Part shown: positions 1-12,295 of the stretch, in pieces | Layout of the letters: each line of letters opens with the position of its first letter | How positions within the stretch are numbered: the stretch's first letter is position 1 | Source of the DNA: Ampullaceana balthica | Lineage: Eukaryota > Mollusca > Gastropoda > Lymnaeidae | Assembly (NCBI GenBank): GCA_944989445.1 | Contig: CALYLW010000566.1 | Span: 248,001 to 312,000, forward strand | Length of the DNA stretch: 64,000 nt | Direction: 5' to 3' | Program-made: the position numbers and the translations under genes | Notes under the pieces: generated by a model | Told to the model about the DNA's origin: nothing | Databases searched by the model: none | What the model saw: only the letters and a program-made list of their open reading frames with translations

Positions 1-206
1 TACGCGTCACGCTGAGTTCAGTTAAACCATCCGTGACCAAAAATATTTTCCTGCCCCCCCCCTCCGTTTTACAACAAAGGGTATTTAAAGGCAATCTCAG
101 TCTGTAAATGTTTGTTGCGTTTCAGAATGATAAATACATTTTAGTTATGTCTCATATATAAGGGATTTAAAGTCAAAAACTTTGTTTTTACGGGGTTGTT
201 TAAAGA
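1..206 (+). repeat. Dispersed repeat family R1, partial copy at window edge
   Basis: This stretch matches, with scattered differences, the segment at 6700-6900 and that at 44650-44868, and the reverse complement of segments near 6005-6200, 7015-7260 and 63838-64000. Shared landmarks are a block reading like TCACGCTGAG, a G/C homopolymer run, the words CAGTCTGTAAATGT and CATATATAAGGGATTT, and the end block AAAACTTTGTTTTTACGGG. No coding capacity is visible. The class is unknown. The copy is cut by the window start, so its left end cannot be defined. Confidence 0.7.
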
Positions 207-270
207 GTTTAAATTTTCATGAATGAAATAAAGTTTGAAAAATCTTTTGTTAAGGCGTAAAAGTAGAAAA

Positions 271-592
271 TAAAATGAACAAAAAAAGATGAGGCCCAGC
301 TGCAGCGAGGAATGTAGAATATCGCATGAAAAAGCGGAAAATAATTTTTAGTCACAAACTAAGTAGTCACACAGAACTTTTGTGTTTGTTGATCAAATTT
401 TATATCTCACATTAAATCCCACAATCGATCACAATAAATATCAATAAAACTTAGAGTTCTGAATCCCTTCATGTGACTACTTAGTTTGTGACTAAAAATT
501 ATTTTCTCCTTTTTCATGCGAGATTTTACATCCCTCACTGCAGCTGGGGCCTCATCTTTTTTTTTAAAGTTTATTTTTTTGTTCATTTTATT
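271..592. repeat. Foldback (imperfect inverted repeat)
   Basis: The left arm (about 271-372) and right arm (about 471-592) are imperfect reverse complements, sharing for example AAGATGAGGCC with GGCCTCATCTT and TAGTCACAAACTAAGTAGTC with its complement. The spacer is about 100 bp. A minus-strand open frame of 62 codons lies wholly in the right arm and has no recognisable domain, so it is not called as a gene. It could be a foldback MITE; no clear target duplication was seen. Confidence 0.6.
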
Positions 593-595
593 CAA

Positions 596-2680
596 GGGAA
601 ATCACTCTAGATTTCATTAAAAGTCATTTCAAATCAATAATTCTGAACGTGAAAAAACCAACAATTGCTGTCAACAAATTGCTGCTAAAATTACGGGAGT
701 CGAACGAAAAGAGATTTTTGAAAAATTCATTCTCCAACATTGTTCTAAATACAATTATTAGCTATCGTTTGGCGTTTGTTTCAACCCGATAGCTGTTATA
801 GTTGCTGAGAAATTGACAAAATATTAATTTTTTAATATTTTTTCCCCCCAGGAAATCCAGTAAACCCATTAGGTAATTTTTTTGGTCCGTACACATCCTT
901 GAAACCTCCTTAACATATTTGCAAAATACCCGAACACTCTATCTGGTATGGTTCAGGAGAAGTTGCTTGTGCAAGCTCGAACAGACATCCATACCGGACT
1001 GATTTTTCAAACCTATAAGCCCGATGTTCCCATGGGAAAATTGCGCTAAAAAGATTATTTGCATACTATTAGTAATACTATTTTGTAAAGGCAAATCATT
1101 CTAGAATTGAAAGTCTGTTCCTCCCGTAAATCAATCTTCGTATGTCTCTGTTTTGTACATTCTGGTGTGTAACTATATAAGCACCAACAAGCACCACTGT
1201 TGATGTGTGTTGTGGATTGTTGTCATCAAGGCTGACGTATTTACTGTATTGTGTTTTTGTGTTCTGCTAATTATTAAATAAGTGACAGCTCAGTCTATAA
1301 ACGTCTCCTTTATAGCAGTTGCATTTATATTTCTACGCTTTGTTTGTTTGTTTGTTGTTGTTTTTTCGGTCGCTCTTTTGAAGGGTCATCACAACATTAT
1401 GAAATAACAGATCATACAAAGCAGAAAGCCAGTCATGAGATTTTCAGGAGAAAGTCACTCTTCATTGACACCAAAAGGGTTACAGCGCGATTTATTTTCC
1501 TTGTAAAACAACTCTCTCTTTTTTTATAAAAGCGAAGGGAACACATTGAATTTGAAACAAGCTTCTTGCTATTTATGTTTTGTTCTGAGCTAAAGTGCTA
1601 CGTATCCCGTGTTGACATAAGGGCTCAAAGTTAAAGAAAAAGAGGTTATGTATTCCTGCTGATGTAAGGGCCTGGAGCTAAAGTAAAACAGTTTTGTATA
1701 CTCTGCTGATCAAGGGTACGGAGATAAAACGCAATGATAATTTACACCAAGCTGATGTTAGAGCCCAGCGCTTTAGGAAAATTTGATCTTTGAGACCCAT
1801 TTTTAACACCATTTTTGTGTGACAGTCCATACACTTATCGACAAATTTTAAATTAGGTCACCAAAAGCCCTTAACCCTTAACCCCCCCCCCTTTTTTTTT
1901 AAATATATATAAATAGTAATAATTTTTTAAAGAACAAATGAAAGGAAATTTTTAAAAAACACAATTTTTAAATAAATGCGATGAAATGAAAAACAACACA
2001 GTAAACTGAAAGTGAAGACTTGTTATTCAAGATATCATATTCAAAACATATTAACAAATACGAAACACGAAAGCAAAAATTATAAAAATGTACGAGCAAA
2101 CAAAACGTTCACATTACATGAAAGAGCACGTTTGTAAGTAATGTAAGAGTATGAAAGGTAAAAGTAAAAACACAAAGTAAAAGACAGAAGTAATTACGCA
2201 GCGTTAGATACGGTACCCTGAAGTAAACTGCTAAAAAAACAAATAACAGGATTTATTTCAATGAAGTGAAAAGTACAGAAGACCCAGTGCGATCTTGTGT
2301 AATTTGGTCCTGTGGGTGTGACGGAAATAAAGCGGCATGCGTATACATCTTCATTTCAATAGCAATAAACTAAACATCGTTTCATTGATAATGTATCCAA
2401 AATATAAATGATCGATTTCTTACAAGTATACGTTTAAAAATTTTATGGGAAATTCGGTTCCAATTGCGAAAATTCTTGTCTTCTCATCTTGTCGTATTTG
2501 TTAAAGACGCTCGTTCTATACATAAGATTATTGCATCCTAAGATTATCCACGGTTCTCTTCCCAACGTAAAAATGTCGCAACAATAATCAAGCCATTTAA
2601 ATTTACAGATTTACACAATATTTTTTAAACACTTGGTTTGTATCACAATGTTTGCATCGCTTTTTAAAATAAAGCCATTA
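596..2680. other. AT-rich stretch, no gene recognised
   Basis: Nothing coding or structured is recognised apart from homopolymer and GTTT-rich runs (for example near 1340-1365 and 1881-1900). The words just after 596 (a CAAGGGAAAT block followed by a TCTAGAT block and CATTAAAAGTC) recur near 42476-42540, so part of this is another dispersed repeat. Confidence 0.5.
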
Positions 2681-4208
2681 TCTATACTAATAAAAGGCAA
2701 AGCCCTCACTCACTGACTCACTGACTCACTGATTCATCACTAATTCTCCAACTTCCCGTGTAGGTAGAAGCATGAAACTTTGGGAAGTTGTCGAGTAGCC
2801 TCTCGCGACGAAAATTGGAGTAAAAGAATTTTAAAAATAACACTCATGGGGGCCGGGGGCCCAAAAACGTTTTTTTTTCCTTATATGGCCTATATAAAAT
2901 TTGAAAATCACCAATTCTCCCATTTCCCGAGTAGGCAGAAGCATGAAACTTTGGGAAATTGTTGAGTACAACCCCGCGCGGGCAACGGGAGAAAAAAAAA
3001 TTAAATTATCACTTCCTGGCGCCGGGGGCCCAAATGAAGTTTTTTTCCTTCAAAAAGGCAAAGCCCTGACTCACTCACTGATTCATCTCTAATTCTCAAA
3101 CTACCCGTGTAGGTATTAGCATGAAACTTTGGGAACTTGCTGAGTACATTCTCTCGACGATAATTGGAGTAAAAAGCATTTTAAAAATAACACTCATGGG
3201 GGCCGGGGGCCCAAAAACGTTTTTTTTTCCTAATATGGCCTATATAAAATTGAAAATCACCAATACTCCTGTTTCCCGAGTAGGCAGAAGCATGAAACTT
3301 TGGGAAATTGTTAAGTACAACCCCGCGATGGTAACAAACTAAGACATTATTTAAATTATTACATAGTGGGGGCTGGGGGCCTAAATGTAGTTTTTTCCTC
3401 ATATGAGCTATATAAAAACTAAAAATCACTAATTCTTCTATTTCCCGTAAAGGTGGAAGCATGAAACTTTGGGCAGTTGTTAAGTAACATTCCGCAATGG
3501 TAACTGGTAAAAAAGTATATAAATTATCACTTACTGGGGACCGGGGCCCAAATTTAGTTTTTTCTAATATTAAAATCTGACTCAACACTAATTCTACAAC
3601 TTGCCGTGAATGTAGAAGCTAAAACTTTGGGAACTTGATTAGTAGACTCTTATTACGATAAATGACGAAAAGAAAATTTTAAAATTTCACTCATGGGTGG
3701 CCGGGGCCCCAAAACCGTTTTTTTCCGTATATGGGCTATATAAAACTGAGCATGAAACTTTGGAAAGTTGTTGAGTACCCTCCCGCGATGATAACAATCA
3801 CAACCAAATATAAAATTATTATTCACTAGGGGGCCGGGGGCCAAAATGTAGTTCTTTTCTTATATGAGCTACATATAACAGACTCATCATTAAATATCTA
3901 ACTTCCCGTGTAGTTAATAGCACGAAACTTTGGGAAGTTGTTGAGTACCCTCCCACAATGGTAGCAGATGAAAAAAAATTCAATTATCAGCTCGATAGGA
4001 TCACGGGAAGTGCGTCATTTTTTACTTTTCGTTTTTGTTTTTCTGCGGGACTACGACAGACAGACAGACAAGACGGTGAAGTTAATATATGTATTATATT
4101 CTTCATGATCCAGATTGAAATCAATTGGTGTTTTGAATTTGTGTTACGCGGGTTCTCAACGGTAACTGAAATCCTATTTTCCGCAGCATAGCGCGGGTAT
4201 TTTGCTAG
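2681..4208 (+). mobile_element. Non-autonomous Helitron, 1.53 kb, with internal tandem repeats
   Basis: The left end starts TCTATACTAATAAAAGGCAA directly after a host A. The right end is CTAG directly before a host T, preceded by a short GC-rich hairpin (CCGC...GCGG near 4181-4196) and a GGGTATTTTG block. These are the standard Helitron boundaries (5' TC, hairpin, 3' CTRR, insertion between A and T, no target duplication). The interior is about seven diverged units of 180-200 bp, each with a CCGTGTAGGTAGAAGCATGA-like block, a GGGGGCCGGGGGCCC-like block and a TATATGGCCTATATAAAA-like block. There is no Rep/helicase coding sequence, so it depends on a partner. The short open frames inside are repeat-derived. 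Near 3980-4100 it shares sequence with the R1 dispersed repeat. Confidence 0.85.
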
Positions 4209-5985
4209 TGACTAATATAACGAATGGAAAAGTACTAAACAAAGTAAATGCTTTCGCTTTAAAGCATCGCTTGACACTATTGAAACCAGGGTAGGGGCGC
4301 GCTGGGGGGGGGGTCGGTATTGAATTCTCAAGCTAGAACAGAAACAAATGCTTTTCAAATTAAAACACTAGGAAATTTAGGTGTATATAAAACTAATATA
4401 CTAATATTACTAAGATAAAAATCAAGAAATACATATACATTTACATATATGGTGGATGGGAGAGAGCTGCCGGAGAATTCCCCGAGTGGACCTATAAGAG
4501 TCTTAGTGACTCAGGGCAATTGACGCCATCTCAAATGTCAAATCACACGTTTGTTATCAACACTCCGTGATCAGTCGTCCTATTACAACGTGGTTTTCAG
4601 AATACATTCCACCGCAACTGACCTCCCACTCTCCTTAACCTCGGTGTGGTCATTGGGATGTTTGTGTAACAGATCTCGGAATAGGCGCATGACATCTCCA
4701 GGTCAAAACAGCCCCATAAATCCCGAAGAGAGCCAATAATTCCCAGGACATGAGGACATTTATGGATAGTTCCACTTCAGCGGGTCTTAAACGACGACGG
4801 AACAAGCAGCTCTCGCTCTAAATTTACATCATAAATATTCATGAGCGACGTTTATAAAAACCCAATTACGCGAGTCATTCCCATACGCCTAAAAAAAATT
4901 CCAATATTTAAAAAAAAATGACCATGTACTAAACTGGATTATGCGATTTCATGACTATCATCTAAACGGATGGCCAGAAAATTGAGAACCGCTGAGGGTT
5001 CAGGGACGTGATTCTCAGAAAGTCTACTCCGACATGTGATGCTCCTCTAAACGGTCGACATCGATCAATTCCTTTCTGCAGCGGATATGGGGAATATCCG
5101 TCTCTTACAAGCCACTCTTTTTTTTTGTCCTCCGTACAACTACAACGCAATACAAATATGTTAAATTATCAGCTGTAAACAAAGTGACGTCTGTAAGGAA
5201 ATCCTCTCTTGCGTATTGTGCCAATTGTTGACATGCAATCTCCGATAGCAAAGATTTAACTGCAATCACAACGTCCAAGATGAGTAACCCACCGTAACAA
5301 ACTCACAAAAAGTAAACGCTTTTAATCTCCATGACTACCCATTAATTAGAACAGTTACAAATCGCGTTCGATTATGAAATCTTAAGAGCGATCTTAAGAA
5401 ATGCAAAGACAACCTGAGCACACCCCCCACCAATAACGTACTTCTTAGTTTGCATCAACCGTGTTTGCACCACGACATTTTGAACATTACAATATGGCCT
5501 GGAATTGGACCAAGTAGTTGACCACTACTGGCCGAAGCAACCCCCGGGTCAATGTTTTTTTTTAAATTTTATACTGACCCAGCTTTAATCAGCCCCTAGT
5601 CTTCCGTCCCCATCGCTCTACCACAAAGAACATATTTACATCAGAATAGATTTGTAATCGATGAACGGTTGGCCGAGAATGAAGTAGATTTCCTTCCAGT
5701 TAACGTATGGCGGGATTGCCCCCTTCCATAATGTAAATGACCGAATACATCTGTTGATGGCCTTTTGGCCGTGCGCTAGCACTGGGTATACGGTCATACA
5801 ACAACATTTCTTGCTGTCTGTTGTGTCCTGGTTATATGGTTCAACAATAAAACTTTTGGTCGTCCGGTGGTCATTGGTATACGGTCCAGGTTTGCTGACG
5901 GCTGCGCCATAGAGGTGCAAATAATGACCAAAGAAACAATTTAATGCAGTAAAAGCAAGTTCATTAATGACAAAAAACTCAAAGT
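4209..5985. other. No gene recognised
   Basis: The stretch has several open frames under 100 codons on both strands, none with a recognisable motif, plus a G-run near 4300. No splice-site pattern or domain could be supported. It is probably unannotated intergenic DNA or decayed repeat. Confidence 0.4.
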
Positions 5986-5987
5986 CA

Positions 5988-7590
5988 GGATAAAATAGGC
6001 ATTAACTTAAACAACCCCGTAAAAACAAAGTTTTTGACTATAAATCCCTTATGTATGAGATAGAACTTAAAGTATTGATTATGTTCTAACGCGACAAACA
6101 TTTATAGCCTGAAACTGAGTGAACTCCTCCTGGTGTTAAACACGAGATGTGGTCATCGATGGCTGGCGTGAAGTCAAGTGACCCGTAAAATGTAAACAAT
6201 ATCGACCGCTACATTTAGCTTATAGAGATAAACTAATAATACATTAATTTGATAACTGTACATTTGATCTATCTGAACGTTTGATACGATGCATTGTTAG
6301 ATGACACAAGTATATGTGCAAATTTTCAGCTCTATAGCATCACGGGAAGTGTGTCATTTTTATATCCCTTATATTAACTTCACGGCCGTCTCTGTCTCTC
6401 TGTCGTTCTGTCGTCATCTCTCTCTGTCTTGGGCGGGCGAAAAAACAAAAGTTAAAAAATCACCCACTTCCCGTGATCCGATCGAGCTGAAATTTGGCAC
6501 ACGGACCCGTTTCAAGTAACAATGCATCGTATCAAAATTTCAGATCGATCGAACGTACCGTAATTAAATTTATGCATTTTTAGTTTATCCTAATATAACG
6601 TATGTAATTCAAATTCACTGTTTGTTATTGTTTTTTTTCACGGGATTGTTCAGTCACGCGTTGACGTGACCCATCGAAGTACCAGCGTGCTTTTGTTTAC
6701 ATTTTACGTGTCACGCTGAGCTCGGTCAAGCGATCGGTGACCAGACTTTTCCCCTCTCCCATCCCCCCCCCAGGGTTATGAAGCAAAGTTGAGTAAAGAC
6801 AGATTCAGTCTGTAAATGTTTTTCGCGTTTGAAAATAATCAATACTGTTAGTTATGTCTCATATATAAGGGAATTATAGTCAAAAACTTTGTTTTTACGG
6901 GTTTGTTTTATTTACTTTTGTTTTTCCGCCCGCCCGCCTGCCCGACGACGAACGACAAACAGAGAGAGAGACAGAGAGAGACGGCGGTGAAGTTAATATA
7001 AGGGATTTAATTAAACAACCCCGTAAAAACATAAGGGATTTAAAAACAAAGTTTTTGACTATAAATCCCTTATATATGAAATATAACTAAAAGTATTGAT
7101 CTTGTTCAAACGCGACAAATATTTACAGACTGAATCTGACTTAACTCTCCTTTGCTGTATAACCGGGGGGGGGGAGATGGAAAAGGTCTCGTCACCGATC
7201 GCTGGACCAAGCTCAGCGTGACACGTAAAATGTAAACAAAAGCACGCCGGTAAATCGATGGGTGGCGTCAACGCGTGAACTCAACTGGCACGTGGAAGAA
7301 AAACAACAAACTGTGAAATTGAATTACATACGTTATATAGAGATAAACTAAAAATACATTATTTTAATTACGGTACGTTCGATCAATCTGACATTTTGAT
7401 ACGATGCATTGTTAAGTGACACAAGTCTATGTGCTAAATTTCAGCTCGATAGCATCACGGGAAGTGGGTCATTTTTTACTTTTATTTTCCGCCCGCCCGA
7501 CGACGAACGACAGACAGAGAGAGACAGAGAGACAGAGAGAGAGAGAGAGACGGCCGTTAAGTTAATATAAGGGATTTAAAAAGGCATTAG
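5988..7590. repeat. Cluster of R1 dispersed repeats in alternating orientation
   Basis: Three copies lie head to tail in opposite orientations: minus about 5988-6376, plus about 6357-6905, minus about 6907-7582. Adjacent copies share junction blocks such as CCCTTATATTAACTTCACGG and its complement. Each copy includes a (GA)n/CAGACAGAGAG run, an ATCACGGGAAGTG block, a GATACGATGCATTGTTA block and a CATATATAAGGGATTT block. The arrangement could extrude cruciforms. No transposase is visible and the class is unresolved. Confidence 0.75.
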
Positions 7591-7680
7591 ACGAAACTTC
7601 TACTGTTGTACTTGTATTACTCAATTAATAAAGCTTTAATTTATTGTTTTGATCACGCAATTCCTTTGTGTATATTTTAT
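7588..7680 (+). mobile_element. Possible 3'-end scrap of a Penelope-like element
   Basis: The words AAGGCATTAGACGAAAC and AATTTATTGTTTT occur here in the same order and spacing as in the 3' region of the Penelope-like fragment near 43471-43540. The hammerhead-type CTGATGA box is missing. This is a short match only and may be chance. Confidence 0.35.
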
Positions 7681-8067
7681 TTTATTTAAAAAGATTTACC
7701 ATTGTCCTATTCAATTTGATATTTTAGGAAGAGTAGCAATATAATGGAATTGTAAGAATTAAATGAATGTGTTTTTTTAAAAAAGAATTCTCTTATCAAA
7801 AGTGTCCAAAAATATTCACATTTCAATGATTTTATGAATTCAGCTATTTAGACTTTTATAGAGTGTGGTGAAAATGTGAGAGAACATCACATTCAATACA
7901 ATTTGTACAGATCATTCACTGACACATATATAACACACATTCAAGTTAACTGATGTATGGACGTCACACATTCAAGCTGATCGTCATAAATGTTACAGTC
8001 ACATATTTGGGACCCATGTAATCCCAATCTTTCCAAGACAGAGATGTCAAACTTAATCGTTTGGCAA
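7681..8067. other. No gene recognised
   Basis: AT-rich DNA without motif or repeat that could be identified. Confidence 0.4.
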
Positions 8068-8375
8068 CCCATCTGACCTAGATAAAGATGGAATGGATGG
8101 GAAGTGAGAAACCAATCTGCCTCAGACAAAGATGGGATGGATCCCATCTGCCCCAGATAACGATGAGATAGATGGGATGTGAGGATCCCATCTGCCCCAG
8201 AAAAAGATGAGATAGATGGGATGTTGGGATCCCATCTGACCCAGATAAAGATTAAATGGATGGGAAGTGAGAAACCCATCTGACCCAGATAAAGATGAGA
8301 TGGATGGGGTGTGACGATCCCATCCGACCCAGATATAGATGAGATGGGTGGGATGTGAGGATCCCATCTGCACAC
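8068..8375. repeat. 44 bp minisatellite, about 7 copies
   Basis: Successive ATCCCATCTG blocks start at 8141, 8185 and 8229 and so recur at 44 bp. Each unit has GACCCAGATAAAGATGAGAT-like and GGATGGGATGTGAGG-like segments. Because 44 is not a multiple of three, the overlapping minus-strand open frames (up to 196 codons) read the same repeat in different frames and are artefacts. Confidence 0.9.
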
Positions 8376-8540
8376 AAAATAAAGAAGAGATTGAAGTTGC
8401 GAAAGGAACCCATTGTAGCTATTGGTAGAATAAAGTGTAGTATTGTATCTATTAGCATGCGAATGTGTCCCCGAGTCACTGTAAAGACTCCCCGCGATCA
8501 AATTTTGTGTTTGTGTTATCTCACTTGTCAAAATAAATAA

Positions 8541-8880
8541 ATGTAAAAAAAAGAGTTTTAAAAACCACGTTTTTATAAGTGGACTAAAAAGAAGAAAATA
8601 ATTTAAAACTTATAAGTTCAAGTACTTTGATTTAATATGACTAAAAACGTGGGGCGGGTGTTTGGTATAAAAATTAAAGATTTATAATTTAGAAGGCAAA
8701 AGAGAGATCTATAAGTGAGTGAATGGGTGAACTGCATATGTAAAAACTCATAAGCGCCCGTCCCACGTATTTAGTCATATTAAATCAAAGTACTTAAACT
8801 TATAAGTTTTAAATTATTTTCTTCTTTTTTTGGTCCATTTATAAAAACGTGGTTTTAAAACATCTTTTTTTTACTTTTAT
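8541..8880. repeat. Foldback element with arms of about 120 bp
   Basis: The left arm (about 8552-8660) and right arm (about 8753-8865) are near reverse complements, sharing AACCACGTTTTTATAAGTGG with its complement, TTTAAAACTTATAAGTT with its complement, and TTTGATTTAATATGACTAAA with its complement. The central 90 bp is unique. This is MITE-like; no coding capacity, and target duplication unclear. Confidence 0.75.
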
Positions 8881-8954
8881 TTATGGTATTATTTTCAGTC
8901 TAAGTGTAAAATCATAGAGTACAACATAAAATTGTATTTCTTTATTAGTTATTA

Positions 8955-9270
8955 AAAGTTACTTAACTCTCCTTGCTGTTAAACACAGGGATGTGGTCAT
9001 CGATGGCTGGAGTGAACTCGGTTGGCACGTGGATGTCAACGATAGCAGACGGATACAGAAGTCTTTTAGAGATAAACTAAAAATGCATTGCAGTAATATA
9101 ATTACGGTACATTCGATCGATCTGAAATTTTGAGACAATGCATTGTCATCTCCAAGATCTTTCTGTGGCAAAATTTTGGGCTCTCTAGGACCATCAGAAT
9201 TGTTTTAATGTTACTTTGGCTAATTTGAAAAATTGCGGACAGACAGACAGGAACGAAAGCAAGTTAATAA
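8955..9270 (-). repeat. R1 dispersed repeat, diverged partial copy
   Basis: It contains GATGTGGTCATCGATGGCTGG, also seen near 6150, then TTAGAGATAAACTAAAAAT and ACGGTACATTCGATCGATCTG, in the order found in minus-orientation copies at 5988-6376 and 7015-7582. It ends in a CAGACAGACAG run. Confidence 0.6.
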
Positions 9271-10163
9271 AAACGTAGTAAAAACGTGGTAATATTTCTG
9301 ATCATTGGACGCCGCTGTGAATTTGTTTTTTTCTCCACACAAAAATGCGTTTATCAGATTATAATTTTAAGTTTTTTTTTCCTTCAACAAATGTGAATGA
9401 ATGTTAAAAAAGACGAACGTTTCAATTTTCTTCCCACAAGATTCTCCTACCCTCATTGTTGCGATCACGCTGACATGTCTTATCAAATGCAAATTTCTTT
9501 AAATGGTTCACTTTAACCACCAGCAAGCCCCGACTCCCCCCCAACCTCGTTTCTAAAACTGACCCAGGGGAACATTTGTAAAGAAACTGATTAAATGCCA
9601 AGCAGAGTACATGGATCGCCGCGGGCGAAGCTTTGCATTGAAATGTCCGACAGTTTCCCCTAAAGATATTCATTTTCCCAACCAATCTAGACCACCCCAC
9701 CCCCCGACCGATCTAGACCACCCCGTCCCCCAACCAATCCCTACCACCCCCACCACCAACGCACTCCCTCCCCCTCCCCACACACAAAGGCCCCTTACTG
9801 TAATCCAAGTAACTGTTGAGCTATCCAATACACGAACCTATGTCATAACATTATGACGTAGCCTTTTAAGCCATCTTCTTCGACTCTTAAAATCGACATA
9901 TAACGTTGGATTTATTTGTAGCGCTTGGCCGTAACTCGGTAAGAACATCTCCAAGTTTTAGTCTTCTCTATACTCTATAGTCTATACTGTCTTGGAAATT
10001 TCGTGCTCTCTCTAATTTAACAGGTCTATGAGCTGAGATTGAATGCGCCGCGTGCTGAAGAGTCGAACTACACTAACTACACGCTTCAATCAGCAAATTC
10101 TTTACTACACATTCAAACACTCAATTTACAAATGTGCTCAAATTCAAATTAAGAAAGGTCAAG
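9271..10163. other. No gene recognised
   Basis: A C-rich tract (about 9685-9785) is the only notable composition feature. Open frames on both strands are short and carry no recognisable domain. Confidence 0.4.
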
Positions 10164-10175
10164 ATATATATATAT

Positions 10176-10260
<85 letters not shown>
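10164..10260. repeat. (TA)n microsatellite
   Basis: Nearly uninterrupted TA dinucleotides run for about 96 bp. The surrounding open frame with an IYIYIY repeat is a by-product. Confidence 0.95.
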
Positions 10261-10264
<4 letters not shown>

Positions 10265-10550
10265 GAAACTCAGCATTTCTTATATCTTTTTAATTAAAAC
10301 AAATAAATTAACTTTTAACGTTTAACAAGGGGTCAGAACTGTTTCCGTTTTTAAAAAAAAACAATTTTAAAAACCTTTATTCAAGATACAAATAATTATG
10401 AGATGCGTGTCATGATTAAAAGATCTGATTCTCAGCCAATACAAAAATGTATTGGACGGTCCATTGTTTGATTTACGGGCGGCTAGGAAGACGACGCCGA
10501 GACCATCACCCAGCTGGGACATACGTCTGGTTTGAACTTCACTGACATGG

Positions 10551-10923
10551 TCAATAGCAACAAATGGACGAAGGGTAAATTCACTTCTGTGCGGACTTAG
10601 TCAATAGCAACAAATGGACGAAGGGTAAATTCACTTCTTTGCTGACATGTTCAATAGCAACAAATGGACGAATAGTAAATTCACTTCTGTGCGGACTTAG
10701 TCAATAGCAACAAATGGATGAAGGGTAAATTCACTTCTGTGCGGACTTAGTCAATAGCAACAAATGGACGAAGGGTAAATTCACTTCTTTGCTGACATGG
10801 TCAATAGCAACAAATGGACGAAGGGTAAATTCACTTCTGTGCGGACTTAGTCAATAACAACCAATGGACGAAGCGTAAATTCACTTCTGTGCGGACTTGG
10901 TCAATAGCAACAAATGGACGAAG
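10551..10923. repeat. 50 bp minisatellite, about 7.5 copies
   Basis: TCAATAGCAACAAATGGACG recurs exactly every 50 bp, from 10551 and 10601 onward. Two variants alternate: one with TGTGCGGACTTAG and one with TTTGCTGACATGG. No coding interpretation. Confidence 0.92.
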
Positions 10924-11460
10924 AAGACAACTTGTAGAAAAATCATTACGAAATGAAGAAAAGCCAATTGATTTATTTGTTGATGGTGTTGCTTTGTGTT
11001 AATTCTTTCTGTTTTTTTTTCTACTTACTGATTTACATTTCTTTTAACGTTTAAACTATGAGCTGGCATAGTGGACTTGTGAATTTTTTTGTTGTTTTTT
11101 AAAAAATGTATGTGCAGTTTTTTTTAAGAAGATCGGATTTTGATCAAAGCTGAAATAATCCATTTGTTCTAATTGCAAACCATTAAGTCCTAGAAGCAGT
11201 GGTATTTCTTAAGTGTGCTTGCTTGTCAAGGCCAAACCAAGAGAGCCCAATATGCCCAGGGCCACCACATCGGCCGGTCTTCAACACTATGCACCGTGCT
11301 GATTTTGATCCTATTGTTGCTACAGTGTTTATGCTCCGCTCAAGTGTTTCAAGATGATCTGCGTTTAAATGATGTGTTATGTATAGCCAGTCTGTCATTA
11401 ATATGGAGATTGGAGATTATTTCAATGAGAAAATAGTTTTTGTATGTATCTTTGTTACGT
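10924..11460. other. No gene recognised
   Basis: Unique-looking AT-rich DNA without a supported gene. Two overlapping short open frames (11183-11436) on opposite strands show no domain. Confidence 0.35.
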
Positions 11461-11462
11461 AC

Positions 11463-12295
11463 ATAATAATAAATAATAAATAAATTGATAATTTATATAG
11501 CGCTGTATCCCAGAAAGGAAATGGGCTCACAGCGCTTTACATGAAAGAAATAACATACCTATAAATATTAAATTAACTTTCATATCATAACAAACACAAA
11601 AATTAGAGTACATTATACATAAGCTATGTTAATCATTTACAAGAAATATTGTTTCATTAATTTTGAAAATAAATGTTGAAAAGATATGTCTTTAGTGCAG
11701 TCTTGAAGGACTTGGTTGTTTGAATACTACGTATGTGTAATGGTAGAGAATTCCATTGTTTGGCTGCACAAAAAGAGAACGACCTTTCACCAAATGTTTT
11801 GGTGAGTGTCGTAGGAACAGAGAGAACGCGTCTGCAGAAGATCGTAGCTGGCGAGTGGGTGAGTGAACCGACAAAAGTTCAGTAAGATACGATGGGCATG
11901 AGTCCGAAAAGAAGTTGTGACAGAGAACGGCCAGTTTGTAATCAATACGGGCTTGTATAGGCAGCCAATGAAGTGAGTGAAGAAGTGGAGTAACATGGTC
12001 ATGTTTTTTTGCCTTGAGCACCAGTCTGGCAGCTGAATTTTGAACTTTCTGTAGTTTTTCAATGCATTGTTTTGGTGCACCTGACAGAAGAGAATTGCAG
12101 TAATCCATACGAGCTAGTACAAGAGCACAGACTAGAGTTTTTGTTGCACTAACTGTTAAGTAATGACGGATTGAGCTTATCTGACGAATGGCAGTGTAGG
12201 CAGAGCGACAGATGTGATTGATGAAGTTGTTAATAGACATGTTGTCAGAAATAATGTAGCCAAGATTCCTAGTCGATGTTGTGAACCAGTGTACA
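11463..12295 (-). mobile_element. L2/CR1-type LINE, 3' end (reverse transcriptase C-terminus and 3' UTR)
   Basis: Read on the minus strand, the translation gives RNLGYIISD, then a CRSAYTAIRQISSIRHYLT block, then ARMDYCNSLLSGAP, LQKVQNSAARLVL, TPLLHSLHWLPIQARIDYK and SPTRQLRSS, in the order of the thumb/C-terminal region of L2/CR1-clade reverse transcriptases. A single frameshift near 11830 moves the end to another frame, which continues as FGERSFSFCAAKQWNSLP and stops at 11657-11659. The 3' UTR carries the L2-like AGCGCTATATAAATT block and ends in an (AAT)n-type tail at about 11463-11490. The catalytic domain is absent, so this is a 5'-truncated dead copy. Confidence 0.9.

Noticed and set aside
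7941..8531. 196-codon minus-strand frame as a gene
   Set aside because: Made of the 44 bp repeat translated in shifting frames.
10043..10297. 84-codon frame with an IYIYIY run
   Set aside because: It only translates the (TA)n microsatellite.
11692..12240. Host gene from the 182-codon minus frame
   Set aside because: The sequence is the C-terminus of an L2/CR1-type LINE, with a frameshift and a typical L2 3' UTR.
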